Origin: Amylostereum areolatum
Taxonomy: Eukaryota > Basidiomycota > Agaricomycetes > Russulales > Stereaceae
Direction of reading: 5' to 3'
DNA length: 64,000 bases
Assembly (NCBI GenBank): GCA_012932865.1
Contig: SAXG01000104.1
Span: forward strand, 42,426 to 106,425
Shown: positions 32,770 to 46,700 of the stretch, piece after piece
Position numbering within the stretch: position 1 is the first letter of the stretch
How the letters are laid out: every line of letters starts with the position of its first letter
Notes under the pieces: model-generated
Seen by the model: the letters and a program-made list of their open reading frames with translations, nothing else
The model's database searches: none
What the model was told of the DNA's origin: nothing
Made by a program: the position numbers and the translations under genes

Positions 32770-34219
32770 ATGCCTCTCCACTTGCGCTCGAGCTCGAAAC
32801 AGACCGCGATCTCGCTCTCGCGTTCCAGCTCGAAACAAGCCGTCATCGCCGTCGACCCGAGTAGAAAGCCCGCGTCGACATCCGTGCGTACATACACACG
32901 CATATCCATTTTGACGCGCGGAAAGATCTTGAGAAAAAATGCGCATGCCAGGTTCAAAAGACGCTCCCCGTCGAGATCCTCGAGCACATCGTCAAAGACG
33001 TTCTCGACGCCCGCCGCCGCCGCTTCAAGCTGATCGTCAACCTCTCCCGAGCCGCTCGCCAGCTCCGCACGATCGCTCTCCGCGCATACTTCTCGAGCAT
33101 CACCCTCGAGAGTGCGGAGCGCGCGCGTGCGCTGAAAAACATCCCGGGCGTAGACGTGTGGGCCCGGTACGTCCTTTTTGCACCGGATGTATGCGCATAT
33201 ACTCACCTTCTCGCCTGCGACTCCAGGGCCCTGCGCGCACCTCTGCACGCCGTGATGGACGCTCGCCTGCCGACGCCGCTCCAAGCGTATCGGAACCTGC
33301 ACACCCTCGCGCTCTCCTGCGCCTCCTTCAATATCCGTTCTCTCCCGTCGAAGCTCCTCCCGCTGTTCTCCTCCCCGCTCCCCCCTACGCTCCGCACGCT
33401 CGCCCTCGTCGCCCTCCCGCACATCACCGCGCGCGTCCTCGACGCGATCGCACACGCCTGCCCGTCCCTCGATGCGCTCGCCTTGAGCGTCGTCGAGCGG
33501 CTCGACAGCGAGACCTGCTGCTGGGACTGCTACGAGGAGTCCGAGAGCTCGATCTTGCATTCGCCCGTCGGCCAGCAATACAAGGACCTGTCCACGCTCG
33601 TCGTAAGTGCCCATTCGCGCGCATACATCCACCGTGGCTCATTCGTCGATCGAGAAACAGACGGCGTACGCCCGCGCGCTGCGGCCGCTCCAGCACCTCC
33701 GGCACCTCTCCCTCGGGATCTTCCTCTCCCCCCAGCGCGTCCTGGCCGACCACATCGACCTGCACACCGCCAAGCGCCAGTCGTGGCGCACGATTGGCTC
33801 GCCCTCCGCCGACAGCGTCTCCGCGCCACAGACGCCCTGTCCCCACGGCGCGACGCCGCGCCCGGCCAAATTGGGCGAGTACAGGTGGATCGGCGTCGAC
33901 GGCCCTCTCGCGGCGGGGAGCGGGCCGTTCGTGTTCAAGCCGTTTCCCGCCGGCGGAGTGCGTGCGCTGCTTTGAGACGTGGAGCGCGCAGGTGCGGGGG
34001 GACGAGCTGCTGGCGGCGATCGGGATCGCGCAGGAGCTGAAGAGGCTGGAAACGATCCGGTGGAGTTCGTGGTTTTCGGGCCGGGACGATAAGGCGGAAG
34101 GTGGGGTCGACGAGGAAGAGGTGGGATGGGACGGGGCGACGGACGGTCGGTGGACGAAGGTCTGGGTGCAGAGGGAGAACGGGAGGGTGCGTGTTGCGAG
34201 GAAAGCCTGGTCCGAATGA
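32770..34219 (+). CDS. F-box/LRR-like protein with a possible frameshift
   Basis: Exon 1 (MPLHLRSSSKQTAISLSR...) carries a repeated SSSKQ and splices (GTGCGT to GCCAG) to VQKTLPVEILEHIVKDVLDAR, an F-box core. Leu-rich segments follow (YRNLHTLALSCASFN, LRTLALVALPHITARVL), then CWDCYEE. A further intron joins to TAYARALRPLQHLRHLSLG. Near 33960 the frame ending FVFKPFPAG gives way, one base out of register, to ECVRCFETWSAQVRGDELL, which continues to the end at VARKAWSE. Either one base is extra here, or a 34-base intron (GTGCGT to CGCAG) rejoins GG to VRGDELL. The function as an SCF adaptor is inferred from the box only. Confidence 0.6.
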
Positions 34220-34773
34220 CCGTCCAACCGAGATCGATACCGCTGTTGCCAATTGCCATTCGGATCCTTAATCCCCCACCGTTCGTTACGTTTTCTTACG
34301 CAGGAGGACAATGGATGTCTTGGACGCGGCGGCGCCTTACGCGGCGCTATCGCAAATAAATCAGTTTATCGTACTTAGCGAGCTACGAGAGAACGAGAGA
34401 ACGAGAGGACGCACTGATGTCCTAGCGGTGACATCTTCGGAGGAGAGGCTGAGGACGACGGGGCGGGGGCGAGGACGCCGCCTGATCCGAACACGCGCCG
34501 GCCAAATGGGGAGGGACAATGGACGCGCCGCGTCCGCCAGCCGATATCGCGGAGGGACAATAGGCGGCGGCCCTCATTCAGATACAAAACCCTCCAACGC
34601 GGCCCCTTTCGTCGATTACCCAACCCTCTTCACCGCGTTCATAAAGCCCGAGCGCGCCCCGCCCAGCGTCAAACGCCTTTGTGCCGTCCTCCCCACCCCT
34701 CCCATACTCCTTCCCCTCGGCCACTCCCAGCCCACCACGCCCACGCCCACGCCCACCCCACATCGCATCGCAC
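34220..34773. other. Intergenic
   Basis: Contains repeats of GAACGAGAGA-type purine sequence near 34390 and the promoter of the next gene. Nothing else is recognised. Confidence 0.35.
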
Positions 34774-35800
34774 CATGGGCGCCACCCACATCCCGTCCCC
34801 CGCCACTGGCACCGGCACCGCCGCCAAATCCGACAGCGAAAAGACCGCCGAATTCCGCCGCCTTTTCTACTTCTTCGACAAGCTCTCCCAGCCGCGCCCG
34901 CGCCCAGGCGGCGCCGCCGAAGACGCGTACATCCCGAACGACCTCGCGCCGCTGTTGAAGAGGCTGTCCTCGATCCTGAAGAAGGACGCACCGGAGGACC
35001 TCGCCGGCGCGGACGAGCCGTCTGCCACCGCCAGCCTTCACCCCTCCTTCGCACTCCCGCCCCGCCCCCGACGAAGCACCACAGCCGGCGTGGGCCTCTT
35101 CGCCGCGCCTGCACCCCCAACCACCCCCTCTCCCCAGCCGAACGCGTCCCCGACGACGACGACGCCCCAAGACAACTTCCCCCTCGCGCACAAGCGCTAC
35201 CCGTTCACCTTCAAGATGATGCTCCACAAGCTGTACAACCTCGACGACTGGGCCGCCAAGGTCCGCGACGTCCTCGCCGCGAGCCAGGAGCAGTACCGCC
35301 CGCTCGAGGCCGCGCCCGACCCCGCCTCTCCCTCCTCGCCGCCGGGCACCCCGGTGCGCTCGCGCGTGCACTCCCCGCCGACCTCGCCCACGTTCTCCGC
35401 GGCCTTCGCACCCGTCCCGCAGGACGCCCCCTCGAGCCCGAGCCCAGGTCGGAGTCCCATGCGCCGCCGCGCGATGACCGTGGCCGAGCCGAAGGAGAAC
35501 AAAGCGCCTTCGGGACCCGGGCTGGGAGCGGGTGCCGCGCTCCCGCCGCGCGCGCTCAAAAAGCGGATCGTCAACCGTCGCAGATCCGTCAGCGGGCCTT
35601 TTGAGAAGGCGGGGGAGAAGGCGGGCGGGGGGTGGGTGTACGATGCGGCGGTGTCGTCGGTCGATGTGGATGCGGCGGCGCGGCGGGCGGCGGAGGAGCC
35701 CCGGAGGAAGCGCGTGATGTCGAGCGTGAGCTTTCAGGAAGAGGAGGAGGAGGAATTTGGGGAGCGCAGGGCGAGGAAGCGCTCGTTTGTGGAGGTTTGA
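34774..35800 (+). CDS. Unrecognised protein, probably conserved in related fungi
   Basis: A single open frame of about 341 residues starting MGATHIPSPATGTG. The N-terminal part (EKTAEFRRLFYFFDKLS, LAPLLKRLSSILKKDAP) and the middle (YPFTFKMMLHKLYNLDDWAAKVRDVL) look folded and helical; the remainder is Pro/Ser-rich. The tail has PKENKAPSGPG, ALKKRIVNRRRSVSGPF and a poly-Glu run before RRARKRSFVEV, so a nuclear location is plausible. Strong GC-ending codon use across the whole frame argues that it is real. No function is assigned. Confidence 0.65.
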
Positions 35801-36753
35801 AGGTGCGTCTCGTCGGTCGTCTTTGAGCTGTGGACGTCGAGGCTGACGGGCGGTTGGACAGCTCAGAACTAGCCCTCCTCGCCGTTCTCGGTGGAGTGAA
35901 AGTCGGTCGGTGTCGTCGTCGTCGTCGGTGGGCGCGGCGCACACCTCGACATCCACCGTCCTACGGCTACCCTCGTGTTCGTGTAAGTACCAAGGACTGT
36001 CTCGGACTTCTTCTCGTCCATGCTCCCATTTCCGTATGTTGTCTGTTGTACTCCGTCTTGCTATCCACCATCCATGTTTCCACTACTGCACTGTTGTTTT
36101 CATCCACCCACATCGTTATCAGCGTCACCCTCCCCTCATCGTACCGACTATATAGCGTCACCGTACCTTTGTCTCCGCCATTGTGACTATCCTCCGAGTT
36201 CCGTGGTTCTTCCTGTCGTTAGGATAGGACGGCGCGGCCGCGGCCCCGAATGAATGGAGTTCCTCAATGCAAACCAGCGTGGCGCGAATAAACGACGAGG
36301 ACAAACAATGACGGGAACGTACCACGGCTTCTTGGTCACGATGGAGGCCTCTGGTCTTTCCGACACAAGAGACTACGGGAGGCGCATCCTGCGCGTCAAC
36401 AGCGACGCTTTGATGGTGAGCAGGGCCATTGGGGAGGCGTACTAAACGGCTGCGATGGACCTCCTTGCGGGGCGAGTGGCCACCGGCGACTTCGACTCAA
36501 AGACGCACCAAGTCACAGCGTTATAACTGCCATAACATCACGGTCACCCATCACACTGCGAGGTCATCGTCGCGGGCCCGGCATCGCCAACCACCGGCTC
36601 ATTCGAATTCATGTCGAGAGAACATTTGGCAGAAATCAGGACGATCTCATTATGCATGTGTAGCGGGAGAGTACCAACAAAAACTGGCCGAAGGGGAATG
36701 ATACAGAATAAAAATACAGTCCGAGTCACAGGGAGAAAAGACAAGAAAGCCTT
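35801..36753. other. Intergenic, convergent 3' ends
   Basis: The 3' flanks of the preceding gene and of histone H3 meet here. CT-rich DNA occurs around 36000-36200. No gene is supported. Confidence 0.4.
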
Positions 36754-37288
36754 CTACGACCGCTCGCCGCGGAGTCGTCGTGCGAGCGCGAGGTCTTTAG
36801 GCTGGATGGTGACACGCTTGGCGTGGATAGCGGCGAGGTTGGTGTCCTCGAAGAGGGAGACGAGGTAGGCCTCGGCGGCCTCCTGGAGCGCCATGACGGC
36901 GGAGGATTGGAAGCGGAGATCCGTCTACAAGGCAGGCGTAAGCAAGCGGACCGGGGAGCAGAGCCAAAAGCAGACAAAGAAACGCACCTTGAAATCCTGC
37001 GCGATTTCACGGACGAGGCGTTGGAAGGGGAGCTTGCGGATGAGGAGCTCGGTCGACTTTTGGTAGCGACGGATTTCACGGAGCGCGACGGTTCCCGGGC
37101 GGAAACGATGGGGCTTCTTCACACCACCCGTCGCGGTCGCCGCCGCCGTCTTGCGAGCGGAGGACTTGGCAGCGAGCTGCTTGCGGGGCGCCTTGCCTGC
37201 AAAGTCCAAGTCAGCGACGCCCGAGCTGAGAAGGCAAGGAATGCTTACCACCGGTGGACTTGCGGGCGGTTTGCTTGGTGCGGGCCAT
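36754..37288 (-). CDS. H3: Histone H3
   Basis: A core nucleosome histone. Three exons: [14 protein letters not shown], then [10 protein letters not shown]...REIAQDFK, then [20 protein letters not shown] to RRLRGERS. The introns are 52 and 63 bases. The globular fold residues are essentially canonical. In the tail, between K23 and the GGVKKPH block, the sequence is [12 protein letters not shown]. This is three residues longer than the animal/plant tail and has Thr instead of Ser next to the Lys that corresponds to K27. Being intron-containing and paired with H4 suggests a replication-type gene under a shared promoter. Confidence 0.97.
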
Positions 37289-37641
37289 TGATGGAGATGG
37301 GGTGAAGTTGGGGGATGTAGTGGGTGGGTTGCGGGGGCGGCGGGCGGGCAAAGGGCGGAGTGGGGGGAATGGAGAGAAGAGGCGGGTCCCTTTTATACGA
37401 ATCCCCGACGCGTCGCGTTGAACGTCACGTGCAATCAACAAACGCGTCGACGCGCCGATCAACAGAACCTTATTCGCGCCGCGGCACAGCCACCGGGAGT
37501 TCATATAAAAGGGACGGCGCGCCTTTCCTTTTGTCCCTTCATCTTCCCACTCACCCACCTCGCTCCCACACTCCCGCCGCTCCTCGCCGCCCCCAAACCC
37601 ACACTCAAACCCCCCTCACCCAACTCAATCAACAACTCGCA
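37289..37641. promoter_or_regulatory. Shared divergent histone H3/H4 promoter
   Basis: 353 bases between the two start codons. On the plus strand CATATAAAAGGGAC lies near 37500 for H4. On the minus strand CGTATAAAAGGGAC lies near 37385-37395 for H3, so the two TATA boxes and their flanks mirror each other. Between them sit GACGCGTCGCG and AACGCGTCGACGCG, which resemble MluI-cell-cycle-box sequence (ACGCGT, bound by MBF), plus a CACGTG near 37425. S-phase control by MBF is inferred. Confidence 0.8.
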
Positions 37642-40031
<2,390 letters not shown>

Positions 40032-40406
40032 TCAGATGTAGATCCCAAAGTTGAATTTGAGACTGCGGATGCACGCCGGACACGGAACGTCTGTGTTCAG
40101 CCGCGACGCGAGGAGTGCCGGGGAGGTGTAGTAGATTCGTCTGTGGCGGTGCCGGGTGCATGGGCATGGCTGGTGAGTATGGGCGGGAGGAGGACTCGAC
40201 GGGGGCGCGTACCGGGATTGCTTGCGCACGCCGTGCGAACGTCGAGGATCGGTGGCTGAGGGAGTCCGTGGCGGGCGAATTTGCAGCTGTGATTCGCAAT
40301 CGCGACGTAAGAGAGATGAAAGGGCACATGTCGGAGGAGGGGTGGGGAGACGTACCCTGTGGCCGCAGGCATATGTGAGGGTGTAGAGTGCGGGTGGGTT
40401 GTGCAT
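40032..40406 (-). CDS. Small Cys/His-rich protein, unrecognised
   Basis: Starts MHNPPALYTLTYACGHR, where GTACGT could begin an intron. The end reads CPCTRHRHRRIYYTSPALL and CPACIRSLKFNFGIYI. The spaced CGH, CPC and CPAC pairs suggest a small zinc-binding fold. The exon structure is unsure: one unspliced frame is open, but at least two GT-AG pairs in the middle would also give open products. A TATA-like sequence lies about 60 bases upstream. Confidence 0.45.
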   Translation of the reverse strand: MHNPPALYTLTYACGHRVRLPTPPPTCALSSLLRRDCESQLQIRPPRTPSATDPRRSHGVRKQSRYAPPSSPPPAHTHQPCPCTRHRHRRIYYTSPALLASRLNTDVPCPACIRSLKFNFGIYI

Positions 40407-41228
40407 GATGCTTGAAGTGTATTAGGTGCGTAGACGGGTTAGCGATGATGGCTGGACGCGCTCCTTTATACTGTGCGACGGCGTCCTTGGTTTCCCGTAT
40501 CCGCAGTATGTCGGATTTGACTCAAGTGAGAGAAACATCGGTCGGGAGCGAGTGTTCGGTCGAGAGTACGAGTCATCGGTAGCGCCTTGAGCTCGAACCT
40601 CGACTCGGAGCAACCTTCGGTACTGTACCCACCCCACAAGGAGCGTCAAATGCCACATTATGCGCACGCATACATCTAAGGGAGAGAGAAATGGGGGCTT
40701 CACATGCACGCAACAATGCTATTGTGCGACCATCTAGTAAGATCCGAGGACCGCCGTCCTGGCTCGACGTCCGGATGGCGTCCCACCATGGTAGCCCCGG
40801 TAGTTGGAGCACGACATAGCGAAGCAGGGGGCGAGAACGAAGCTGGTATTGGCTAGAAAGGCATCGACGGTTCCAGTGATTGATGGGAACCCCAAGACCG
40901 AAGTTGCGATGCTGGGAAGAGCAGCGCTTGGGGCGTGTTTTGGGCACTGTTGTTTCGTTCGAGCATCATCTAGATTCGAGCCTGGGTATAAGAGCCTGGG
41001 TATGAGTCGAGAGGGGACCATATTGATAGCCTGGGTGAAAAACCTGGGAAACAGTCAACTGGCGTATGTTATGACCCGACGTAGTGCTCGCACCTCCCGT
41101 TCTACCGCGTCCAGATCACGCATAGACATCCTGCGTGGAATCCTCCATCTCTCCGTCTACTCTCCAGGCTTTGTGTATCGAACCTTTCTCGGCGACGAGG
41201 CACGTTGTTGTGAGCCTTGAGTTGCGAC
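40407..41228. other. No gene recognised
   Basis: Short frames on both strands, none with a known motif. Confidence 0.35.
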
Positions 41229-42320
41229 CTAGTAGCCTGGGTGGGTTAGTTCCCTGAACTCATCATATATCATAACCGCAACCGACGGCTCGTAGTTTTG
41301 GACCACACGCCGGATCAGAATAAGCTTTTGCCAAGCTCGAACCTGGAGTCTATGCTTGCACCGTCGATCAGGGGGTAAGGAGACCTCGGCGGCGTGGACG
41401 ATGCCTTCGACGCGCTGCCATCTGGGATGCGATATGGGAAGTTGGATGAATCGTCGATTAGATGGAAGGCGAAGGATATCCGCAAGTGAACAAGGAACTG
41501 AATCGGGGGGCATGTACATATGGTTGCTCGTCGTCGCGAAGGACGTCAACGACGAGGACTCCGCCGTTATGTGTCACGTGCCATTGGTGCGTTCGACTCC
41601 GACGAGTCGACGACCAACTTCAACTTGAACGACGAAGGCACTTTCAAAGCTCCTTCCTTCAGCCTCTACATTGAGGAGAGAGAGAAAGGAGGGGCGGGGG
41701 CACATATATTGACTAGAGATGCAGGCCTAGATCCTCTAGTGCGAACGAAGGGGACCTACCGAACGAACTCCTCACCAGCGGTCCGACTATTACGCGTACG
41801 ATTCGGGCATAATGGAATAGAGAGCCTGCGTGACGGTCGCCCAGGCTGACATCGCACGGAAGGCCCGCTCGACACGCGCTATGGTGGGACGCCTAGAGTT
41901 CACGATTCGAAGGCTGGCGCCGAAGTCTGCATTGCACGGCGGGAGATGCTTCTTCGATGGATAGTTCTGCAATCATGGTGGTGGTCATGTCGGTAAACCT
42001 ACCAATGAGCATTGAGAAGAAATGGTGCTCACCGCGACGATGACATCGTGTCATCGATCGTCCATCCAACGGAGTACACACCGTACTCGTACGGATTCAC
42101 GGTGGTGACTGCACCATCGGAAGATTCGGGAAGCCTGAAGTGTCCGAGATGTTTGTGGCACCTCTTGAGAGCGTACACATGCCACTCGGGTGGAGCGTCA
42201 AGGACGTGGGAAGAGCCAAAGGCAATGAAGAAGGTCTGGGGATCATGGGGTCCCGCGAACATCGTACAAGCCTGGATGTTAGCAGGGGGCCACCTCCTAT
42301 CAGGGGAGAATGTGAGCAAC
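41229..42320 (-). CDS. Unrecognised coding-like blocks
   Basis: Three protein-like segments follow in order on this strand: TFFIAFGSSHVLDAPPEWHVY to NPYEYGVYSVGWTIDDTMSS; RRPTIARVERAFRAMSAWAT; and RFIQLPISHPRWQRVEGIVHAAEV to MIYDEFRELTHPGY. The joins have candidate GT-AG sites, but the phases do not all agree. They could be the C-terminal half of the kinase-like sequence just upstream, or a separate gene. No family is named. Confidence 0.3.
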
Positions 42321-42870
42321 AGGAACGGGGACGAGGAAACCAGAGCCTACGACGTGTGAAATGTGAAGTTGGTGCATATACGCAACTCCCTGGTGGATCG
42401 TGGTTAGATGGATAACACGCGACGAAAGAGGAGGAGGACTGATACGACTACCTCGATGATTTGCCGAATCATTTCCAGCAAGACGTGGAGAGGCGGGGAT
42501 GTACTAACAAAGAGGACGACCTCGGTCCAACGTGGCATGACCATTGGTGGGGGGATAGCGTGATTGCAAGGGTTGTCGGGGTGTGGGAGCAAGGTTTTGA
42601 GAATGATGGCCTCCTGTGAATCTTCTTCCCGAGTGACCGCTCTGACAACGTGCGCTTTTCCATAAAGGGTCCTGTTCCAAGACACGCCCTTCAAAGTTCT
42701 GGAGAGCCATACGCGATCAACGCACACCGGCGCGGACGTCGACACGCACATAGTTCGAGGTTTTGGGTGAACAACGCACCAAGCATCTGGTGGGAATGAG
42801 AAGCACACCTGACGTGCGCAGGAGCTCGCGCTCCCCTTCGGTCCATCGGTACAGGTAGGATTCCATTTTG
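42321..42870 (-). pseudogene. Decayed fungal protein-kinase-like sequence
   Basis: Reading frames shift between blocks: YRWTEGERELLRTSGVLLIPTR in one frame, then AHVVRAVTREEDSQEAIILKT with NPCNHAIPPPMVMPRW in another, then MIRQIIEGVAYMHQLHISH after a GTAGTC to CACCAG junction. The order (W...LL-x-S-G-x-L-x-x-R; RNH-x-x-P; VMPRW; GVxYMHxLxIxH) is that of a large Agaricomycete kinase-like family. The catalytic Asp after ISH is not visible, so it is probably inactive or broken. The boundaries are rough. Confidence 0.45.
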
Positions 42871-43062
42871 CGATGGCAAATTCTCCAGGAGTACCCAGTC
42901 GGCGTTGAACTTCACGGTGAAGTGAGCTGGAGCCTGGCGGTGTGGCACTGGCAGAGGAAGAAGCCTGTGATCACGTGACGGGTCCACAGTCTGCCACGGC
43001 CCACCGACGACGTTGACGCTTTCTCAAGATCTCAATCTCTCTCGTGCTCCTGGTTGAACGTT

Positions 43063-43092
43063 GAACGTTGAAGCTTGAAGCTTGAAGTCAAC
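43063..43092. repeat. Short heptamer tandem repeat (GTTGAAC/CTTGAAG)
   Basis: About four head-to-tail 7-base units drifting from GTTGAAC to CTTGAAG. A related array lies near 62795. Confidence 0.6.
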
Positions 43093-43442
43093 CAGCCCGT
43101 CGTCGACTCATCGGCGAACAGAACAGCACTGCGCTTGTTAGGCACGATTTCCTTGACTGGTACTGAACGCTGATAGCGTATACATCGACTCTCTCCGTCC
43201 CCCGAAGCATGGGTTCCTTCGCCCGTCGTCCCAATCCTGGTTCTGTTCGGACACTTGGCGCGCCCTCAGTGTCAGCGTTAACGGCGACCCGGAGACGAGC
43301 TGCATGAAAGGAGTGTACCAGTGGCAGGGCAGAGGTACGCCCACCGTCATGAGTTCTTCGTGCTCACGAGGCCCAATGTTATACAGAACAACCGGCGTTG
43401 GAAGATCTGAGCGCACACATTTCGTCCATGAACCGATCACGC

Positions 43443-43512
43443 CCCCGCAATCCCCAGTCCCTGGCCTCCCCGCAATGCCCCGCACCGCCCAAGTGGTCCC
43501 CCTCTGCCCCGC
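43443..43512. promoter_or_regulatory. Four CreA/Cre1-type carbon repression sites upstream of GH115
   Basis: CCCCGC (fits the SYGGRG consensus on the other strand) occurs at 43443, 43468, 43478 and 43507, that is 220-290 bases before the GH115 start. Close pairs of such sites are typical of glucose-repressed fungal hydrolase genes. Confidence 0.5.
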
Positions 43513-43678
43513 GCGTCGATCGACGCCCTGCGACGCCCTGCGACGCGGTCCGGTCGACGCACAGACTTCCCCTGGGCTCCCCTTGCCGCCTTCCCGGTGT
43601 TTTCCCGCCAGAGCAGGTCACAGGGTCGCGTTGGGCTGACCCCTCCCTGCCATTCCTCCAACCGTTTTCCGGAACACG

Positions 43679-43688
43679 TATATAAAAC
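43679..43688 (+). promoter_or_regulatory. TATA box of the GH115 gene
   Basis: TATATAAAAC lies about 50 bases before the start codon. Confidence 0.65.
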
Positions 43689-43732
43689 CCTCCCGAATTC
43701 ATGGCCCTTGTCCGCTCCTTTCGACTCTCGCC

Positions 43733-46700
43733 ATGTTCGCCTCTTGGCCTCACGGGGCGCTGCTCGCCCTCGCCCTCGTCGGCGGCAGTGTACGCGCCAT
43801 CGGACAACAGTCCTGCGTCCTCTTCACTTCGTCCTCCTCCGCCTTTCCCATCGTGTCCAGAAGGACCGCGACAGCCATCCACATCTCCGACGACGAATGG
43901 CCCGGCGTTCAACTGGCCGCGAGGGACTTCGCGTCAGACATCCACAACGTCACAGGCGTCTCCCCCGTCCTCTCCAACTTTTCAACGCCCACAACCAGCA
44001 AGCATAACGCGTCCACCAAGGCCATCATCGTCGGCACCCTCGGCAAGTCCTCGCTCATCGCCCAAGTCGTGAACAACACCCAGCTCGACGTGTCGGCCAT
44101 CGAGGGCAAGTGGGAGTCTTTCGTCACCCGCGTGGTCTCCAACCCGCTCCCCGGCGTCGACGAGGCCTACGTTATCGTCGGCGCGGACAAACGAGGCACC
44201 ATCTTTGCGCTCTACGACCATTCAGAGCAGTTCGGTGCGTTCCCTCTGCACGCCTCGTGACGGTCTCTCCTCCTTACCTTCGTGCGGGTCTGCAGGTGTC
44301 TCCCCCTGGTATTGGTACGGGGTTCTTTTCCGTCTTTCGTTCTCCGCACCTGCGCTGACGCACGGCACTCAGGTGGGCGGACGTCCCTGTCACGACCCAT
44401 CCCGAACTCTTCGTCGCGCCGGAAGGGTGCTCGCACGGCAGCCCCACCGTCAAGTATCGCGGCATCTTCCTCAACGATGAACAGCCCGCCTTGACCAACT
44501 GGGCGCTCGAAAAGTTCACCAACGGCACAGGCGCGCCGCTAACAGGCTCTCCGTTCAACCACACGTTCTACTCCAAGCTGTGGGCGATCGTGTTCCAATC
44601 GCGGCCCCATCCATTCCGCTGATCAGAGTTTTTATGTCACAGGTTCGAGCTCCTCCTCCGCTTGAAAGCCAACTTTTTGTGGCCAGGTGCGCGGTGGCTC
44701 TATTTCCGCTCGGCGTTTGCGCTCCTGCTGACCCGGTGGCCTTAGCCCAGTGGAGCAGGTATGTCCCGCGCCCTGTTCGTGATCCTCGACTCCATAGAGG
44801 GGGCTGACGGCACCGCTTCTAGCGCGTTCGGCATCGACGACGCACTGAACCAGTTCACCGCGGACATGTACGGCGTGGTCATGGGCACGAGGTGTGTTTA
44901 TTTTCTCGCCTCATTCATTCCCTCGGGGACGGTTCTGATGGTTCGACGTTCACGTCCAGTCACGAAGAGCCCATGATGCGCAGTATCCCCGTCGAGTGGG
45001 ACCTCTTCGGCCAAGGCCCTTGGGACTACTCGACGAACGCGGATTTCATATACAACTTCTGGGTACAGGGTGTGAACCGTTCGAAGACGTTCGAGTCCAT
45101 GTATACCGTTGGAATGCGCGGGAATGGAGATCGTACGTTCTGCTCCACTTAGAGTGAACTTAAGCTCATGGCGTGCAGTTCCGTTGAGCGACGGGACCAA
45201 CATCGCGCTCTTGGAGAAGATCGTCTCGGACCAGCGGACTATCCTGACCGACGAGATCAACGGGACGAATGTGGACCAGGTCCCTCAGGCGTGGTGTCTC
45301 TGTACGTTGTCATGCCTCACCCTTTTTTTGTCTTGTGGACGAGTCTGACCACGCACCTTTTAGATAAGGAGGTCCAGGGATACTACGAGGAGGGCATGAC
45401 GGTCCCCGAAGACATCACCCTCCTGTGGACAGATGACAAGTACGTTGTTGGTTTTATCAACGAGATCGTGGTATTGACTGGCCTTGTGCCAGCTGGGGAA
45501 ACATTCGGCGATACCCCATTCCTTCGGAGCGCAATCGCACCGGAGGTGCTGGTGTATACTACCACGTACGCCACCTCTCCACCCATCCGCAGAATACCCT
45601 GATACTGACCCATGTGTGACGGTCCAGTTTGACTACGTAGGTCCTCGCCTGAGTCTAGACAGAAATCCCGTCTAACGAACAGGTCAACAGGTCGGCGATC
45701 CTCGCGACTACAAGTGGATCCAGGTCAGTCATCACAAGACGTTCCACCCGCCAAGAGGGCGATCCTGACCTCTTTCTGCTCCAGTCCACCCAACTGTCCA
45801 AGGTAACCCTAACCCTAATCGTCCTCCAAACCGAATACCCAAACCGCTCCCGTCCCAGGTCTACGAGCAAATGTCGCTCGCCGTCGACCGCCAAGCCAAC
45901 CAGATATGGATCGTGAACGTGGGCGACCTCAAGCCGCTCGAGATGCCCATCGAGTTCTTCGTCTCCTACGGTTGGAACGCCACTCGGTGGAACCTCAAGA
46001 ACCTGGACGACTGGACGCGCATATGGGCGCAGCGCGAGTTCGACCTGGGCGCGGAGGACGCGGACGCGGTCGTCGGTGTCGTGGGCAACATGACGCGGTA
46101 CCTCGCGCGGCGCAAGCCCGAGCTGCTCAACTCGACGATCTTCAGCTTGGTCCACTACCGCGAGTGCGTCTCCTCTCTTTCCGCCACCCTGCGCTCGCCG
46201 TGTGGGCTTCCATGGCTGACCCGAACGCGCGCGTGACAGGGCGGACAACATCCTCGCGGACTGGGCCGCGGTCAACGAGACGTCCTCTCGGATATACGAG
46301 TCGCTCCCTGCGACGACGCGGCCCGCGTTCTTCCAGCTCGTCCACCACCCCGTCCAGGCCGGGTTCACGCTCACGAAGATGTGGGTCGCGGCGGGGATCA
46401 ACAACATGCGCGCGACGCAGGCGCGGTTGAGCGCGAACGACTACGCGGTCCAGGTCGAGGAGCTGTTCGACGAGGACTATAATCTGGAGCTGCAGTATCA
46501 CACCTTATTGGATGGTGAGTTCATTCGGCTTTTTGGTCGGGGCGCGAGAGACGGCTGATGCGGGGGACCATAGGAAAATGGGATCAGTGCGTTTCGGCGG
46601 GTCTGGGTGGGTAGGTTTCGGTGCTGATGCCTTCCCCCGCTGCAGCATCATGGACCAGACGCATGTCTTGTACAACTACTGGCAGCAGCCAACCCAAAAC

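Noticed and set aside
32622..33632. 336-codon open frame on the minus strand
   Set aside because: Antisense of the F-box/LRR-like gene, where strong GC-ending codons leave the opposite strand open.
34616..35956. 446-codon open frame on the minus strand
   Set aside because: It is the antisense of a GC-rich plus-strand gene. Composition (Arg/Gly/Ala) is that of a shadow frame and no motif is present.
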